DNA of 48,169 nt from Desulfurococcales archaeon (GCA_026986255.1 JALSOX010000012.1:1-48169), one strand, 5' to 3'; positions 33,339 to 43,152 are shown, counted from the first letter of the stretch. A program made the numbers and translations. The notes: a model not told the origin generated them from the sequence alone.

Positions 33339-34658
33339 GTGAGCGATAACCCCGAGGTAGGGGATTTAGTTCGTGTACATACGGGGTCTGGCTTAATACT
33401 CGAAGGTATTGTGATGCCTTCCACGGAGTTCAGCTCTGATGATGTACTAGTAATTAAGTTAAGTAATGGGTATAATATTGGGGTCTCTAGGAAGGGGGCT
33501 AAGATAGAGATTCTACGCAAGAAAGCCGTGGATGTTGGGAAGGTGTCCCCGCCAGGCACTAGCAGGATTTCAGGGAAAGGCCCACTGAAAACATCCCTGA
33601 TAAGTACGGGTGGCACCATAGTGAGTAAGGTGGAGTATGAGACGGGGGCTGTGAAACCGGCTATCACGGCGGAGGAGCTTGTGGAGATGGTTCCCGAGTT
33701 CTTGGAGAGTTCCTCCTTGATAGAGGTGCTTGAGCTTTACCGGGTTTTCAGTGAGGATATAACGCCGGAGCACTGGAGTAGGCTCGCGCAGGAGGTGGCT
33801 AAGAGGATCAACGAGGGCTTCGATGCTATAATAGTTGCTCACGGTACTGACGCCATGGCGTTCACGGCGTCCGCACTTGCCTTCGCATTGCAAAACCTCC
33901 CCATACCCGTAATGTTCGTTGGCGCTCAACGAAGTAGTGATAGGCCGAGTACCGATGCTGTGCTTAACCTTAAGGCATGTATGAGTATAGCTAAGCACGC
34001 CCCCTACGGAGAGGTAGTTGTCGTCATGCATGGAGCAACCTCAGACGAGTACATACTAGTGCACCGAGGTGTTAAGGTTCGGAAAATGCATACCAGTAGG
34101 AGGGATGCTTTCCAATCCATTAACGACATACCCTTAAGCAAAGTAATCATGCCTGAAGGAAAATTCATTCAGCTAAGCAACACATACCTACCCAGAAAGA
34201 AAGGGGAACTCCTCGTGAGGCCTAAGTTCAGCGATAAGGTAGCGTTACTGAAATTCTACCCCAACATGGACTGCACATTGATAGATTACCTAGTTGATAA
34301 GGGTTACGAGGGAATAATCATTGAAGGAACAGGTCTGGGACACATAAGGGGTCCATGCATAGATTCAGTGAAGCGAGCATCTGAGGAGGGAGTTATCGTA
34401 GGCATCACATCACAGACATTATTCGGCAGAGTTAACCTCAAGGTATACACTAACGGAAGAAGGCTCCTGCAGGCTGGGGCCGTACCGCTCTCTGACATGC
34501 TTCCTGAGACCGCGTACGTTAAGCTTTCGTGGATCATAGGTAACTTCCCGGACACCGAAATGAAGGAGCGTGTGGAGTTGTTGACCAGGAACTTAGTCTT
34601 CGAGATAAACCCTGTTCACGACATGAGGCATTACCCGAGGTGGTACCATGGGGATTGA
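33339..34658 (+). CDS. gatD: Glu-tRNA(Gln) amidotransferase subunit D
   Basis: Asparaginase-like subunit that releases ammonia for converting Glu-tRNA(Gln) to Gln-tRNA(Gln). 439 aa. N-terminal AnPRT-type beta barrel (VGDLVRVHTGSGLILEG), then asparaginase motifs: SLISTGGTIVSKVEYETGAV (first catalytic threonine) and IVAHGTDAMAFTASALAF (second, with the T-D pair). GTG start at 33339, right after TTGCGAG. Overlaps gatE by 11 bp. Absence of GlnRS in archaea makes this pair essential. Confidence 0.98.
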   Translation: MSDNPEVGDLVRVHTGSGLILEGIVMPSTEFSSDDVLVIKLSNGYNIGVSRKGAKIEILRKKAVDVGKVSPPGTSRISGKGPLKTSLISTGGTIVSKVEYETGAVKPAITAEELVEMVPEFLESSSLIEVLELYRVFSEDITPEHWSRLAQEVAKRINEGFDAIIVAHGTDAMAFTASALAFALQNLPIPVMFVGAQRSSDRPSTDAVLNLKACMSIAKHAPYGEVVVVMHGATSDEYILVHRGVKVRKMHTSRRDAFQSINDIPLSKVIMPEGKFIQLSNTYLPRKKGELLVRPKFSDKVALLKFYPNMDCTLIDYLVDKGYEGIIIEGTGLGHIRGPCIDSVKRASEEGVIVGITSQTLFGRVNLKVYTNGRRLLQAGAVPLSDMLPETAYVKLSWIIGNFPDTEMKERVELLTRNLVFEINPVHDMRHYPRWYHGD

Positions 34659-36567
34659 CTACAGGGCGTTGGGTCTGAAGGTAGGGCTTGAAATACATCA
34701 GCAACTTGATACTAGGCACAAGCTCTTCTGTTCATGCCCCACGACGTTATCAAGCGATAACACTCCTGAAACCACGATCATCCGTTACCTTAGGGTGGCG
34801 AAGAGCGAGGTAGGGGAAGTAGATCCTGCCGCACTCTACGAGATGAGGAAGGGGCGAAGGATAATATACCACGTTCCACAGGGACACGCATGCATGGTTG
34901 AGACGGATGAGGAGCCCCCTCACGACCTTAATAGGGAGGCAGTAATCATCGCTCTAGCTGTGGCGAAGGCTCTTCATTCAACGCCAGTCGATGAGGTCTA
35001 CGTTATGCGTAAGATCGTGATAGACGGCTCAAACACTACGGGGTTCCAGCGAACCGCCATAGTAGCGTTAGGGGGCTACATAGATGATGAGGAAGGGCGT
35101 GTAGGGATACAGACGATATGCCTAGAGGAAGATGCTGCGAGAAAGGTTGGTGAAGGGCCGGGCTACGTGGAGTACAACCTAGATAGGCTGGGCATACCAC
35201 TAATCGAGATATCCACGGGCCCCGACATACATTCACCAGAGCAGGCAATGCGGGTAGCTCTCAAGATAGGTATGCTCCTACGACTAACCGGTAAGGTTAA
35301 GCGCGGATTAGGAACCATAAGACAGGATCTCAACATATCGATTTCAGGCGGGGTAAAGACCGAGGTAAAGGGCGTAAGTAGGCTCGAACTAATACCGAGG
35401 ATAGTGGAGTATGAGGTAATGCGTCAACTGAGACTTCTTGAAATTAAGGAGGAGCTTGCCAGAAGAGGTGTGTGCGAGGAGGAACTAACCTACGAGTTCA
35501 TTGACGTCACGGAAATCCTCAAGGACGTCAAGACCAGGTTCATACAGCGAGCCATCAAGAGGGGGGCGAGGGCACTTGCTGTGAGGCTCAAGGGCTTCGG
35601 GGGCTTACTCGGCATGGAGGTACAGCCGTCACGTCGCTTCGGCACTGAACTATCGGACTACGCTAAAGCATGGGGCGGTGTTGGAGGCATAATACATAGC
35701 GATGAGCTACCAGCTTACGGGATAAGTAAGGAGATTAAAGACAAGCTCTTTAAGGTCCTCGGGCTCGACCCTCAGAGGGACGCGTACGCCATAGTGATCG
35801 CTGATAAGGAGAAATGTGAGCGGGCGCTGAGAGCATTAGTTGACAGGGCTAGGTATGCACTCAAGGGAATACCCCCTGAAACGCGTGGGGCGAACCCCGA
35901 CGGCACCACTAGGTACTTACGCCCACAGCCAGGCGCCGCCCGCATGTATCCGGAAACCGACGTGCCTCCATTAAGGTTAACTACGGACATCCTTAAGGAA
36001 GCAGAGAAGTTAAAGCCAAAGACACCCGAAGAAGTCCTAGAGGAACTCATCAAAGTTCACGGGCTTAGTAAGGAGTTAGCGCACCAGCTGATAAAGGATC
36101 CCGCCTTCACAACCTACCTTGACCTTCTAAGGGAGCTTCACGGTAAAGTACACCCGCAGATAATCGCTTCAACACTGCTTATCCACTTGAAAGCCCTTAA
36201 ATCGGAGGGCCTTGACGTGAGTAAGGTATCCTTCAAAGACCTAGTCACGGTACTATCCAAGGTCGGCGATGGATACATAGCGAAGGAAGCTATTCCCGAG
36301 GTACTAGCAGAATACTTAAGCTCAGGATCGCCAATCGAGGAAATCCTACGAAGGTACGGGAGCTTATCGAATGAGGAACTCCTCAGGATAATTAACGAGG
36401 TAATTAACAACAACGCCCGAACGGTATGTGCCCGAGGAGCTAGGGCGTTTGGACTCATTATGGGGAGGGTTATGTCTAAGGTTAGGGGTAGGGTGGATGG
36501 CAGTAAAGTTGCTCAATTAGTTAAGGAATCCTTAACTAAATACATTAGTGAGCACTGCGGCAAATAA
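34648..36567 (+). CDS. gatE: Glu-tRNA(Gln) amidotransferase subunit E
   Basis: Kinase/tRNA-binding subunit of the archaeal GatDE enzyme. 639 aa. GatB-like core with LGLKVGLEIHQQLDTRHKLF and ISTGPDIHSPEQAMRVALKI; an AspRS-like insertion in the middle (LKGFGGLLGMEVQPSRRFG) distinguishes GatE from GatB; and a YqeY-like tail (YGSLSNEELLRIINEVINNN). ATG 34648 lies inside gatD, giving an 11-bp overlap. Ends 5 bp before a convergent TFB-like gene. Confidence 0.98.
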   Translation: MGIDYRALGLKVGLEIHQQLDTRHKLFCSCPTTLSSDNTPETTIIRYLRVAKSEVGEVDPAALYEMRKGRRIIYHVPQGHACMVETDEEPPHDLNREAVIIALAVAKALHSTPVDEVYVMRKIVIDGSNTTGFQRTAIVALGGYIDDEEGRVGIQTICLEEDAARKVGEGPGYVEYNLDRLGIPLIEISTGPDIHSPEQAMRVALKIGMLLRLTGKVKRGLGTIRQDLNISISGGVKTEVKGVSRLELIPRIVEYEVMRQLRLLEIKEELARRGVCEEELTYEFIDVTEILKDVKTRFIQRAIKRGARALAVRLKGFGGLLGMEVQPSRRFGTELSDYAKAWGGVGGIIHSDELPAYGISKEIKDKLFKVLGLDPQRDAYAIVIADKEKCERALRALVDRARYALKGIPPETRGANPDGTTRYLRPQPGAARMYPETDVPPLRLTTDILKEAEKLKPKTPEEVLEELIKVHGLSKELAHQLIKDPAFTTYLDLLRELHGKVHPQIIASTLLIHLKALKSEGLDVSKVSFKDLVTVLSKVGDGYIAKEAIPEVLAEYLSSGSPIEEILRRYGSLSNEELLRIINEVINNNARTVCARGARAFGLIMGRVMSKVRGRVDGSKVAQLVKESLTKYISEHCGK

Positions 36568-36572
36568 CGTCA

Positions 36573-37184
36573 CTACTTAATAGCCCTCTTTAACTCCTCC
36601 ACAAACTCCCTGTTTTCTTCTAAGGTCTTGGCAAGCCTACGGGCATGCATCGTGCTGATTCCAGACTTCTCGGCAACTTCCCTAGCGTCAATCTTCCTTC
36701 CCGCTAAAAGCATCAGCGCCATCAGCGCTAACGCTACCTTAGCACGATCCGTCCTAGAGGATAACCTGGGGAAGCGCAACATTATCTCTAACACTAACCT
36801 AACCCTAGGATCTTTCAACAATGTCTGAACATTTTGCGGGTTCCTCTTAAATATCTTGACGGGTGGTCCCTCCCCGTCGACATACCTCCTCAGTTGCTCG
36901 GAATCTATGACTACGTTCTTTAACCTTTTACTTCTCCTGACCTTATTCATCAGTTTTAGGTACTCTGACGTGTACTTCGTTAGGGTAACCCGCCTATCAG
37001 TTCCGCACCTTCTGTGGGTACGGATCTTTATAGGCTCCTGCGCAAGTTCCTGACCGATGCGTTGCTCAGCAACGTATATCCTCTCAAGGACTGTGCCGCA
37101 TGATGCGCAGACAACATCACCTCTCACATAGTCCCAAACGATGTCATTAGATCCGCAGTAGGGACACCTCATATCCCTTACCAC
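36573..37184 (-). CDS. TFB-like zinc-ribbon protein (TFB3-like candidate)
   Basis: A 203-aa protein with an intact TFIIB-type zinc ribbon: CPYCGS (C7, C10) and VCASCGTVLER (C26, C29). After it comes a basic stretch (THRRCGTDRRVTLTKYTSEY) and a helical C-terminus with an HTH-like unit (AREVAEKSGISTMHARRLAK). It lacks the PEWRVF/B-reader and two full cyclin repeats of TFB, so it cannot be an ordinary TFB. Length and layout resemble the crenarchaeal TFB3 class, which modulates initiation under stress in Sulfolobus, though orthology is not shown. Start is GTG 37184 or ATG 37172 (MRCPYCGS). Diverges from the NAD-kinase-like gene across 53 bp. Confidence 0.72.
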   Translation of the reverse strand: MVRDMRCPYCGSNDIVWDYVRGDVVCASCGTVLERIYVAEQRIGQELAQEPIKIRTHRRCGTDRRVTLTKYTSEYLKLMNKVRRSKRLKNVVIDSEQLRRYVDGEGPPVKIFKRNPQNVQTLLKDPRVRLVLEIMLRFPRLSSRTDRAKVALALMALMLLAGRKIDAREVAEKSGISTMHARRLAKTLEENREFVEELKRAIK

Positions 37185-37237
37185 GTTGTGGTCGAGGGTA
37201 TTACTCTTTCTTATTTGCTGGGTTACTAACCTATGGT

Positions 37238-38458
37238 GTGAGGGAGAGCTCTATGAAACTTTTATTCCGGAGCCCGCGGGTTGGAGAGGCGGGTCCCGTG
37301 TCGGTAACGGTGGGGTTTCTCGTTAATCCGATTGCTGGTATGGGAGGCTCTGTTGGGCTAAAGGGAACTGACGGCAGACTTCATATTGAGGCTGTGAGGA
37401 GGGGGGCAACGCCCGTAGCTCCTTCACGTGCGCTGCGTTTTCTCAAGCGCTTACGTCAAGTAGGGTTTAACCACAGTTTACTCGTAGCTGGCGGGGTCAT
37501 GGGTTGTAAGTATTTGAGGCAAATCACCTCCCTACGGTATGAGTGCCTGAGTCACCCTCCAGAATCACGGGATGAAACCTCCAGCACAGACACGAAGGCT
37601 GTCGTAAAGATGATGTTAGAACACGGAATTGATCTCTTAGTATTTGTGGGCGGAGATGGAACCGCTAGGGACGTTGTTGAGGTTCTTAACTGTGAAGTAC
37701 CTGTGTTAGGTATACCATCAGGCGTTAAGATGTACTCAGGAATATTTGCTGCGTCCCCCGAAGCGGCTGCTGAGCTAGTGACGATGTTTTGCGAGGGTAA
37801 CGTTGTGCTTGATTACGCTGATGTTGCCGACATTGATGAGGGCTCCCTACAAGCAGGGGAACTCAAAATTAGAAAGTTTTTCAGGGCAATCACCGTGCGT
37901 GCGGATGGTCTTAGCGTTCAGAGCAAGGATTTCGGGACTTCGGGCTCTTCCGAGGAAAAGTATGCGCTGGCCGAATACTTCATTGAGGAGTACCTTCATG
38001 ACGATGTCCTCTACTTGCTTGGTCCCGGGACTACCGTAAAGGCTATAACAGACGTGCTGGGGCTCCCGAAAACTATGCTAGGTGTTGACGCGTTATTCAA
38101 CAAATCAATAATTGCCATGGATCTAGGGTACCGTGAAATCCTTGATTTATTGAACTCGTTTGCTCAAGCCAGAATAGTCGTGACGATAATTGGGGGGCAA
38201 GGGTACCTATTCGGGCGAGGCAACCAGCAGTTCACTCCCGAGGTTATACGGCGCGTTGGTAGGGATAATATTCTCGTACTGGCGACTAGGACGAAGCTGA
38301 GAGGATTAAAATACCTGTTAGTGGATACCGGAGACCCCGGGCTGGACGCTGAGTTAAGCGGGTATATACGCGTTATAACCGGTTACAGGGAGGAAACTAT
38401 GATGCGTGTAGTGTCTGCTAGTGATCCGACGTTACTTACCTACCGACATTTCTCTTAA
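37238..38458 (+). CDS. NAD kinase-like protein (COG3199 type)
   Basis: A 406-aa protein of the ATP-NAD kinase-like family. VGFLVNPIAGMGGSVGLKGTDG is its N-terminal signature and DLLVFVGGDGTARDVVEVL the GGDGT nucleotide-binding motif; later VLGIPSGVKMYSGIFAASPEAA also matches. This family is annotated as ATP-NAD kinase or as a kinase of unknown substrate. The ORF begins at GTG 37238 (MRESSMKLL), but a GTG at 37298, behind GGAGAGGCGGG, would give a start just before the conserved VTVGFLVNP and may be the true one. Its 3' end overlaps gcvPB by 23 bp on the other strand. Confidence 0.85.
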   Translation: MRESSMKLLFRSPRVGEAGPVSVTVGFLVNPIAGMGGSVGLKGTDGRLHIEAVRRGATPVAPSRALRFLKRLRQVGFNHSLLVAGGVMGCKYLRQITSLRYECLSHPPESRDETSSTDTKAVVKMMLEHGIDLLVFVGGDGTARDVVEVLNCEVPVLGIPSGVKMYSGIFAASPEAAAELVTMFCEGNVVLDYADVADIDEGSLQAGELKIRKFFRAITVRADGLSVQSKDFGTSGSSEEKYALAEYFIEEYLHDDVLYLLGPGTTVKAITDVLGLPKTMLGVDALFNKSIIAMDLGYREILDLLNSFAQARIVVTIIGGQGYLFGRGNQQFTPEVIRRVGRDNILVLATRTKLRGLKYLLVDTGDPGLDAELSGYIRVITGYREETMMRVVSASDPTLLTYRHFS

Positions 38459-39953
38459 CGTACTTGTATGTAGGCACTAACGTCCTTGGGTGATTAGCCC
38501 TCAGTGCATCTAGTCGTCCTACCGACGTGTTCCTAGGTGCTTCCTTCAGCTTGTTCGGGTCCTCGTATGCTTGGCGTACAATATCCTTGTACGCACTTAT
38601 TACCTCATCTATGGTTTCCTTGCTTTCACTTTCTGTGAGTTCCACCATATGTGCTTCGGGAACTGTGAGGGGGAAGTATATTGTTGGGGCGTGTATTCCT
38701 CTGTCCAGTAGGGCTTTCGCTACATCCTCCGCGCTCACGCCGGTCTTGCGATGAAGGCCCTCGAAACTTATTACGACTTCGTGTTTCCTCCAACGCTCAC
38801 GCCCGTAGATTAGGTCAACCCCGGGGAGCTCCTTGATTTTCTTCATGAAGTAGTTAGTGTTTAGTACAGCCACCTCAGCCACTTCACGCACCTTAGGACC
38901 TAGCATCATTAAGTAGATGAATGACTTCATAGCTGGCACGATGTTGCCGTAGAACCACGTTATCCTTCCTATGCTTTTCCTAACGTTGTAGTCTAGGTAG
39001 TACCTACCTCCTTCCCTCCTCACTAGTGGTTTAGGCATGTAGTCGGCTAGTTCCCTCTTAACGCATAAAGCCCCTGCTCCCGGCCCGCCACCACCGTGGG
39101 GGGCCGCGAACGTCTTATGCAAGTTTAAGTGGATGATGTCGAACCCCATATCGCCCGGCCTAGCTATGCCTAGTATACCGTTTAGGTTTGCTCCATCATA
39201 GTAAAGGAGCCCCCCTTTAGAGTGTATCAGGTCGGATATCTCCGTTATTTTCTCCTCGAATAATCCGAGCGTGCTTGGGTTTGTTAGCATTATCCCTGCA
39301 GTCCTCTCGGACACCGCGGCTTTCAACGCGTTTAGATCTGTATTCCCTCTCTCGTCTGTGGGTATGCGTACTACTTTGAAGCCCGCCATTGCAGCACTGG
39401 CTGGGTTCGTTCCATGCGCGCTCTCAGGTATTAAGATCTCGTCCTTATACGTATACCCCTTGTCCTGCAGGTGTTCCCTAATTATCAGTACACCGGCTAA
39501 CTCGCCTGCAGCTCCTGCTGGGGGGTGTAGGGAGCATATATCCATACCAGTTAGTTCAGCTAGCCATTCTTGCAGGGTGTAGAGTATCTCCAGTAGTCCT
39601 TGTAGGTGCTCCTCACTCATGTAGGGATGGGCATATGTTATCCTGTCGTCATTAGCCAGGTCCTCGCAGACCTTAGGGTTATACTTCATCGTGCATGAAC
39701 CTAGTGGAACTACACCTACATCTATCCCGTAAGACATTTGGGTCAGTCGCGTGTAATGTCGCACGACTTCGGGCTCGCTGAGGTTAGGTATGTTAGGATC
39801 TTCCTCCCGAACGATGTTCCGCGCTACTTCAGCGAGGACTTCCTTACCTAGTTTAGCGAAGTAGTCGTCTCCAAGCTGAAAGGTTTCTCTGTCTTGGTTG
39901 GGGGCTAGCTCGAATATTAGTGGTTCATCCCAGCGTGCCTGCCTATACTTCAT
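38436..39953 (-). CDS. gcvPB: glycine dehydrogenase (decarboxylating) subunit 2
   Basis: C-terminal half of the split P-protein, which decarboxylates glycine with PLP and passes the aminomethyl group to GcvH. 505 aa. The PLP lysine is K280 in IIHLNLHKTFAAPHGGGGPG; LGSCTMKYNP (84-93) and HGTNPASAAM are further family marks. Coupled to gcvPA by a 4-bp ATGA overlap; the split-subunit form is the rule in archaea. Confidence 0.98.
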   Translation of the reverse strand: MKYRQARWDEPLIFELAPNQDRETFQLGDDYFAKLGKEVLAEVARNIVREEDPNIPNLSEPEVVRHYTRLTQMSYGIDVGVVPLGSCTMKYNPKVCEDLANDDRITYAHPYMSEEHLQGLLEILYTLQEWLAELTGMDICSLHPPAGAAGELAGVLIIREHLQDKGYTYKDEILIPESAHGTNPASAAMAGFKVVRIPTDERGNTDLNALKAAVSERTAGIMLTNPSTLGLFEEKITEISDLIHSKGGLLYYDGANLNGILGIARPGDMGFDIIHLNLHKTFAAPHGGGGPGAGALCVKRELADYMPKPLVRREGGRYYLDYNVRKSIGRITWFYGNIVPAMKSFIYLMMLGPKVREVAEVAVLNTNYFMKKIKELPGVDLIYGRERWRKHEVVISFEGLHRKTGVSAEDVAKALLDRGIHAPTIYFPLTVPEAHMVELTESESKETIDEVISAYKDIVRQAYEDPNKLKEAPRNTSVGRLDALRANHPRTLVPTYKYVKRNVGR

Positions 39954-41359
39954 CTTGCCTCACCTCCGAGCACTAGGGCTAGCTTACTTACTAGCTCATC
40001 TATGTCCTCCTTGCTGTGAAGTTCCGTTAGGCACAATAAGCTACAGTCATGCATCGCATCATAAAACCTAGACAACGGCGGCCCTACATAGATCCCATGC
40101 CTCTCTAACTGACTCACCACGTCCTTCGCATCCTTGCCCTTGAAGGAGATTGTGACCTCACGGAAGTATAGCCCTTTCTCAAAGAGTGGTGTGGCCTCAA
40201 CACTGCGCTTACGTAAGGTCTCTAGGAAGTACGTGGTGCGACCCAGCAATGCCTCGCCTAACCTCCTGAGACCCTTGGCACCAAGTAACGACACGTACAC
40301 GGCGGCAGCTATTGCTTCAAGACCTGAATTCGTTGTGATGTTCGACGTTGCGCGCTCCCTCCTTATATGTTGTTCCCTAGTCTGCAGGATCAGCATAAAG
40401 CCATTTTCTGATCCATCGACGGTCTTAGTCATCCCAACTAGCCTCCCGGGGAGCTGTCTTAAGAGTTCCCTCCTATCCTGGATACCCAGTATCCCAGCTG
40501 AGGGGCCGCCGTAGTTCAGGCCCACGCCTAGAGGTTGCGCATCCCCAACCACTATATCAGCGCCGAGGTCTCCAGGGGCCTTGAATATCCCTAGTGAGAG
40601 CGGGTTCGCGTTTACTATAGCAAGCCCCCCCACATCATGGGCGAGTTCTATAATGTCGCATAGTTTACGCTCAATTATACCGAAGAAATTAGGGGACTCC
40701 ACGTAAACCGCAGCTACATCGTTGCTGAGCTTCGAGTGAAGCGCGTTAATGTCAAGCTCACCATCTTCCCTTCCGTAGGGGATCTCCTCTAACCGGGCGT
40801 TCAACCCCTTAACCCAGGTCCTGATAACCTCCTTAATCTCGGGATGCGCGGAGGACGCTATAAGTATTCTTTTCCTCCCTCTCTTAACCCTGAGCGCCAT
40901 CCTAACAGCCTCAGCTGCCGCGGTGCTCACATTATACATCGAGGCATTTACAATGTCAACACCGTAGAGTTCCGCCATTAGACTCTGGTACTCGAAGAAC
41001 GCCTGCAGTATGCCCTGATTTATTTCGGGCTGGTAGGGTGTGTAGGCAGTATAGAATTCTGCCCGGGACACTATGGCCTTAACCACCGATGGGACATAGT
41101 GGACGCAGACGCCTCCCCCCAAGAATACTCGGTGGGTGTCTGCAAATCCTGTGAATTTATTCTTACTTAGTATTTCGAGGAACTTCCTTCTGGCCTCGTG
41201 TTCAAGCAATGGCCTGCCGAACCCTACGCGTAATTCCCTCTTCAAACGGAGCTGCTCCGGGATGTCCTTAAAGAATTCCTCAATGTCGTTGACCCCCGTT
41301 TCCCTAAGCATCTCCTGCCTTACTTTTCTAGAGGAGTTTGGTATCCAGTAGTGTGGCAT
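39950..41359 (-). CDS. gcvPA: glycine dehydrogenase (decarboxylating) subunit 1
   Basis: N-terminal half of the split P-protein, 469 aa. YTAYTPYQPEINQGILQAFF and VDIVNASMYNVSTAAAEAVR are family hallmarks. It lacks the PLP lysine, which is in GcvPB. First gene of the minus-strand gcvPA-gcvPB operon; the ATG at 41359 lies about 37 bp downstream of a TATA-like CTTTTAGCG (minus strand, about 41392-41400). Diverges from gcvT. Confidence 0.97.
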   Translation of the reverse strand: MPHYWIPNSSRKVRQEMLRETGVNDIEEFFKDIPEQLRLKRELRVGFGRPLLEHEARRKFLEILSKNKFTGFADTHRVFLGGGVCVHYVPSVVKAIVSRAEFYTAYTPYQPEINQGILQAFFEYQSLMAELYGVDIVNASMYNVSTAAAEAVRMALRVKRGRKRILIASSAHPEIKEVIRTWVKGLNARLEEIPYGREDGELDINALHSKLSNDVAAVYVESPNFFGIIERKLCDIIELAHDVGGLAIVNANPLSLGIFKAPGDLGADIVVGDAQPLGVGLNYGGPSAGILGIQDRRELLRQLPGRLVGMTKTVDGSENGFMLILQTREQHIRRERATSNITTNSGLEAIAAAVYVSLLGAKGLRRLGEALLGRTTYFLETLRKRSVEATPLFEKGLYFREVTISFKGKDAKDVVSQLERHGIYVGPPLSRFYDAMHDCSLLCLTELHSKEDIDELVSKLALVLGGEAR

Positions 41360-41477
41360 TCCGGCATTCCCTTACTAACCTAGGAGTATCGCTAAAAGTG
41401 TTTAATTACCATGTATGAATCAATGATTAATGTTGCGATTACGCCTTAATTTCTATATGTTGCAGTGTACCTGTTAG

Positions 41478-41484
41478 ATAAAAG
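41478..41484 (+). promoter_or_regulatory. TATA box of the gcvT-gcvH operon
   Basis: ATAAAAG predicts a start near 41507, 8 nt before the GTG of gcvT. The 155-bp divergent region also holds a palindrome AATCAATGATT (41418-41428) midway between the two gcv promoters, a possible regulator site. No glycine riboswitch fold is apparent. Confidence 0.45.
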
Positions 41485-41514
41485 TTAATCAGTCATTACT
41501 GCGAGAATTTCAAG

Positions 41515-42624
41515 GTGTTGAAAACGGTTAGGGAAACGCCGCTCCTAGAAACCCTCAGAAAGTACGGTGCCAGCGTAGGGGAATTTGCAGGATGGATAAC
41601 CGCGATGGACTACGGGAACCCCCTCGAAGAACACGTAGCGACCCGCAACTCCGTTACAGTATTCGACGTGTCGCATATGGGAAGGTACCTCATACGCGGG
41701 GATAATCTCTTCGAGTTCTTCCAGAAGTTAGTGTCCAAAGACTTAAGCAAGTTTAAGGAAGGACGCATGAGCGGTCCAGTATTACTACTTAATGAGAATG
41801 CACATATTATCGATGACGTCATGCTATACTACTTAAGTGATACTGAGTGGCTTGCCGTCGTTAATGCACCTAATATCGAGAAGGATCGCGCCTGGATGTT
41901 GAGATGGGCTGAGAAGTGGGGATATAACATCGCGATTAAAGACATCACTCTGAGTACTACTCTCATAGCTATTCAAGGCCCCCGAGCTCCTGAAGTCCTC
42001 GAGAAGCTAGGCGTGAAGGAAGCAGAGAGCTTGAGTATACTTGAATTCCTACGTCGCCCTAGCGTGCTGGGAGAGGAGGCAATACTCGTAAGTAAGTCTG
42101 GCTGGACGGGTGAGGAGGTGCGTTCGCACGGATATGAAATCATGACCACTGTCGAGCATGGGAAACGCATATTTGAGGCAGCGGTCAAAGCAGGGGCTAG
42201 GCCCGCAGGGCTAATAGCTAGAGATAGCCTAAGGTTAGAGATGGGGTACCCCCTCATAGGCGTTGACATAGGGAGCGACGTGAATCCCATAGAAGCGAGG
42301 TACTGGATGGCCCTTAGCCTCAAGAAGCGGGGCTTCCTAGGGGAGGAAGCCTTGAGGAAGATCTACAGGGAAGGGGTAAGTAGGTTTAGGGTGGCATTCA
42401 AACTTAAAAAAGGCGTTAGGAGGATCCCCCGACACGGTAACGATGTGTTAATCGATGGCGAAGTCGTGGGTTACGTGACTAGCGGGGCGTACTCACCCGT
42501 ACTTGGAAGAAGCATTGGTATGGGATATATTAAGGCAACACACTCATACATAGGTTTCAAGGTAGCCATAGACATTCGTGGCAAAACCTATGAAGCTAAA
42601 ATACTTGATTTCCCTTTAATATAA
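41515..42624 (+). CDS. gcvT: glycine cleavage system T protein (aminomethyltransferase)
   Basis: Transfers the methylene group from lipoylated GcvH to the pterin carrier, releasing ammonia. 369 aa. Family marks: FDVSHMGRYLIRG, the pterin-binding aspartate region ALIARDSLRLEMGYPL-type sequence (here GLIARDSLRLEMGYPLIG), and GYVTSGAYSPVLGRSIGMGY near the end. GTG start in CAAGGTGTTG. gcvH follows after 19 bp in the same operon. Confidence 0.97.
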   Translation: MLKTVRETPLLETLRKYGASVGEFAGWITAMDYGNPLEEHVATRNSVTVFDVSHMGRYLIRGDNLFEFFQKLVSKDLSKFKEGRMSGPVLLLNENAHIIDDVMLYYLSDTEWLAVVNAPNIEKDRAWMLRWAEKWGYNIAIKDITLSTTLIAIQGPRAPEVLEKLGVKEAESLSILEFLRRPSVLGEEAILVSKSGWTGEEVRSHGYEIMTTVEHGKRIFEAAVKAGARPAGLIARDSLRLEMGYPLIGVDIGSDVNPIEARYWMALSLKKRGFLGEEALRKIYREGVSRFRVAFKLKKGVRRIPRHGNDVLIDGEVVGYVTSGAYSPVLGRSIGMGYIKATHSYIGFKVAIDIRGKTYEAKILDFPLI

Positions 42625-42643
42625 TGTGATTCGGTGAAACTCC

Positions 42644-43075
42644 ATGAGTGCGGAGGATATTCTGGTAAAGACAAAACTCGGTGAGTACCTCGTTAAGAGG
42701 GGGTTACTCTACACCGAAACCGATGAGTGGATTAAGGTTCAGGACGATACAATCACCCTCGGCATAACAGACTACGCACAGAAGAAACTAAAGTACGTGG
42801 TGAACGTTGAGCTACCGGAGCCAGGCACGTCGGTGAATGCAGGCGAACCCATAGTTACGCTAGAATCCGTAAAGTCCGTGGCTGACGCGTACTCTCCATG
42901 CTCCGGTGAAGTGCTAGAGGTTAATGAGAAACTCTACGACACGCCTGACCTAATAAATAAGGATCCCTACGGTGCAGGATGGTTAGTTAAGATAAAGCCT
43001 ACCGAACCCATAGACGAGAGCAGGTTTCTGAGCCCCGAGGCTTACGCAGAGAAAATTAGGGCCAAGGAAGAATAG
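42644..43075 (+). CDS. gcvH: glycine cleavage system H protein
   Basis: Lipoyl carrier that shuttles the aminomethyl intermediate between P, T and L proteins. 143 aa. TDEWIKVQDDTITLGITDYA near the start, the lipoylated lysine K77 in TLESVKSVADAYSP and NKDPYGAGWLVKIKP near the end. Last gene of the gcvT-gcvH operon. No lipoate-attachment or lipoamide dehydrogenase gene is nearby. Confidence 0.98.
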   Translation: MSAEDILVKTKLGEYLVKRGLLYTETDEWIKVQDDTITLGITDYAQKKLKYVVNVELPEPGTSVNAGEPIVTLESVKSVADAYSPCSGEVLEVNEKLYDTPDLINKDPYGAGWLVKIKPTEPIDESRFLSPEAYAEKIRAKEE

Positions 43076-43152
43076 TCCAGAAAATCACCCACAAGTTTTT
43101 TCGTTGTTCAGTACCCCTTACTTCATAGGTATAGGGCACTGGGTGGTGGGTA

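Noticed and set aside
41360..41514. Glycine riboswitch before gcvT
   Set aside because: No paired aptamer-like helices or conserved glycine-riboswitch core were seen; the region is AT-rich promoter DNA.
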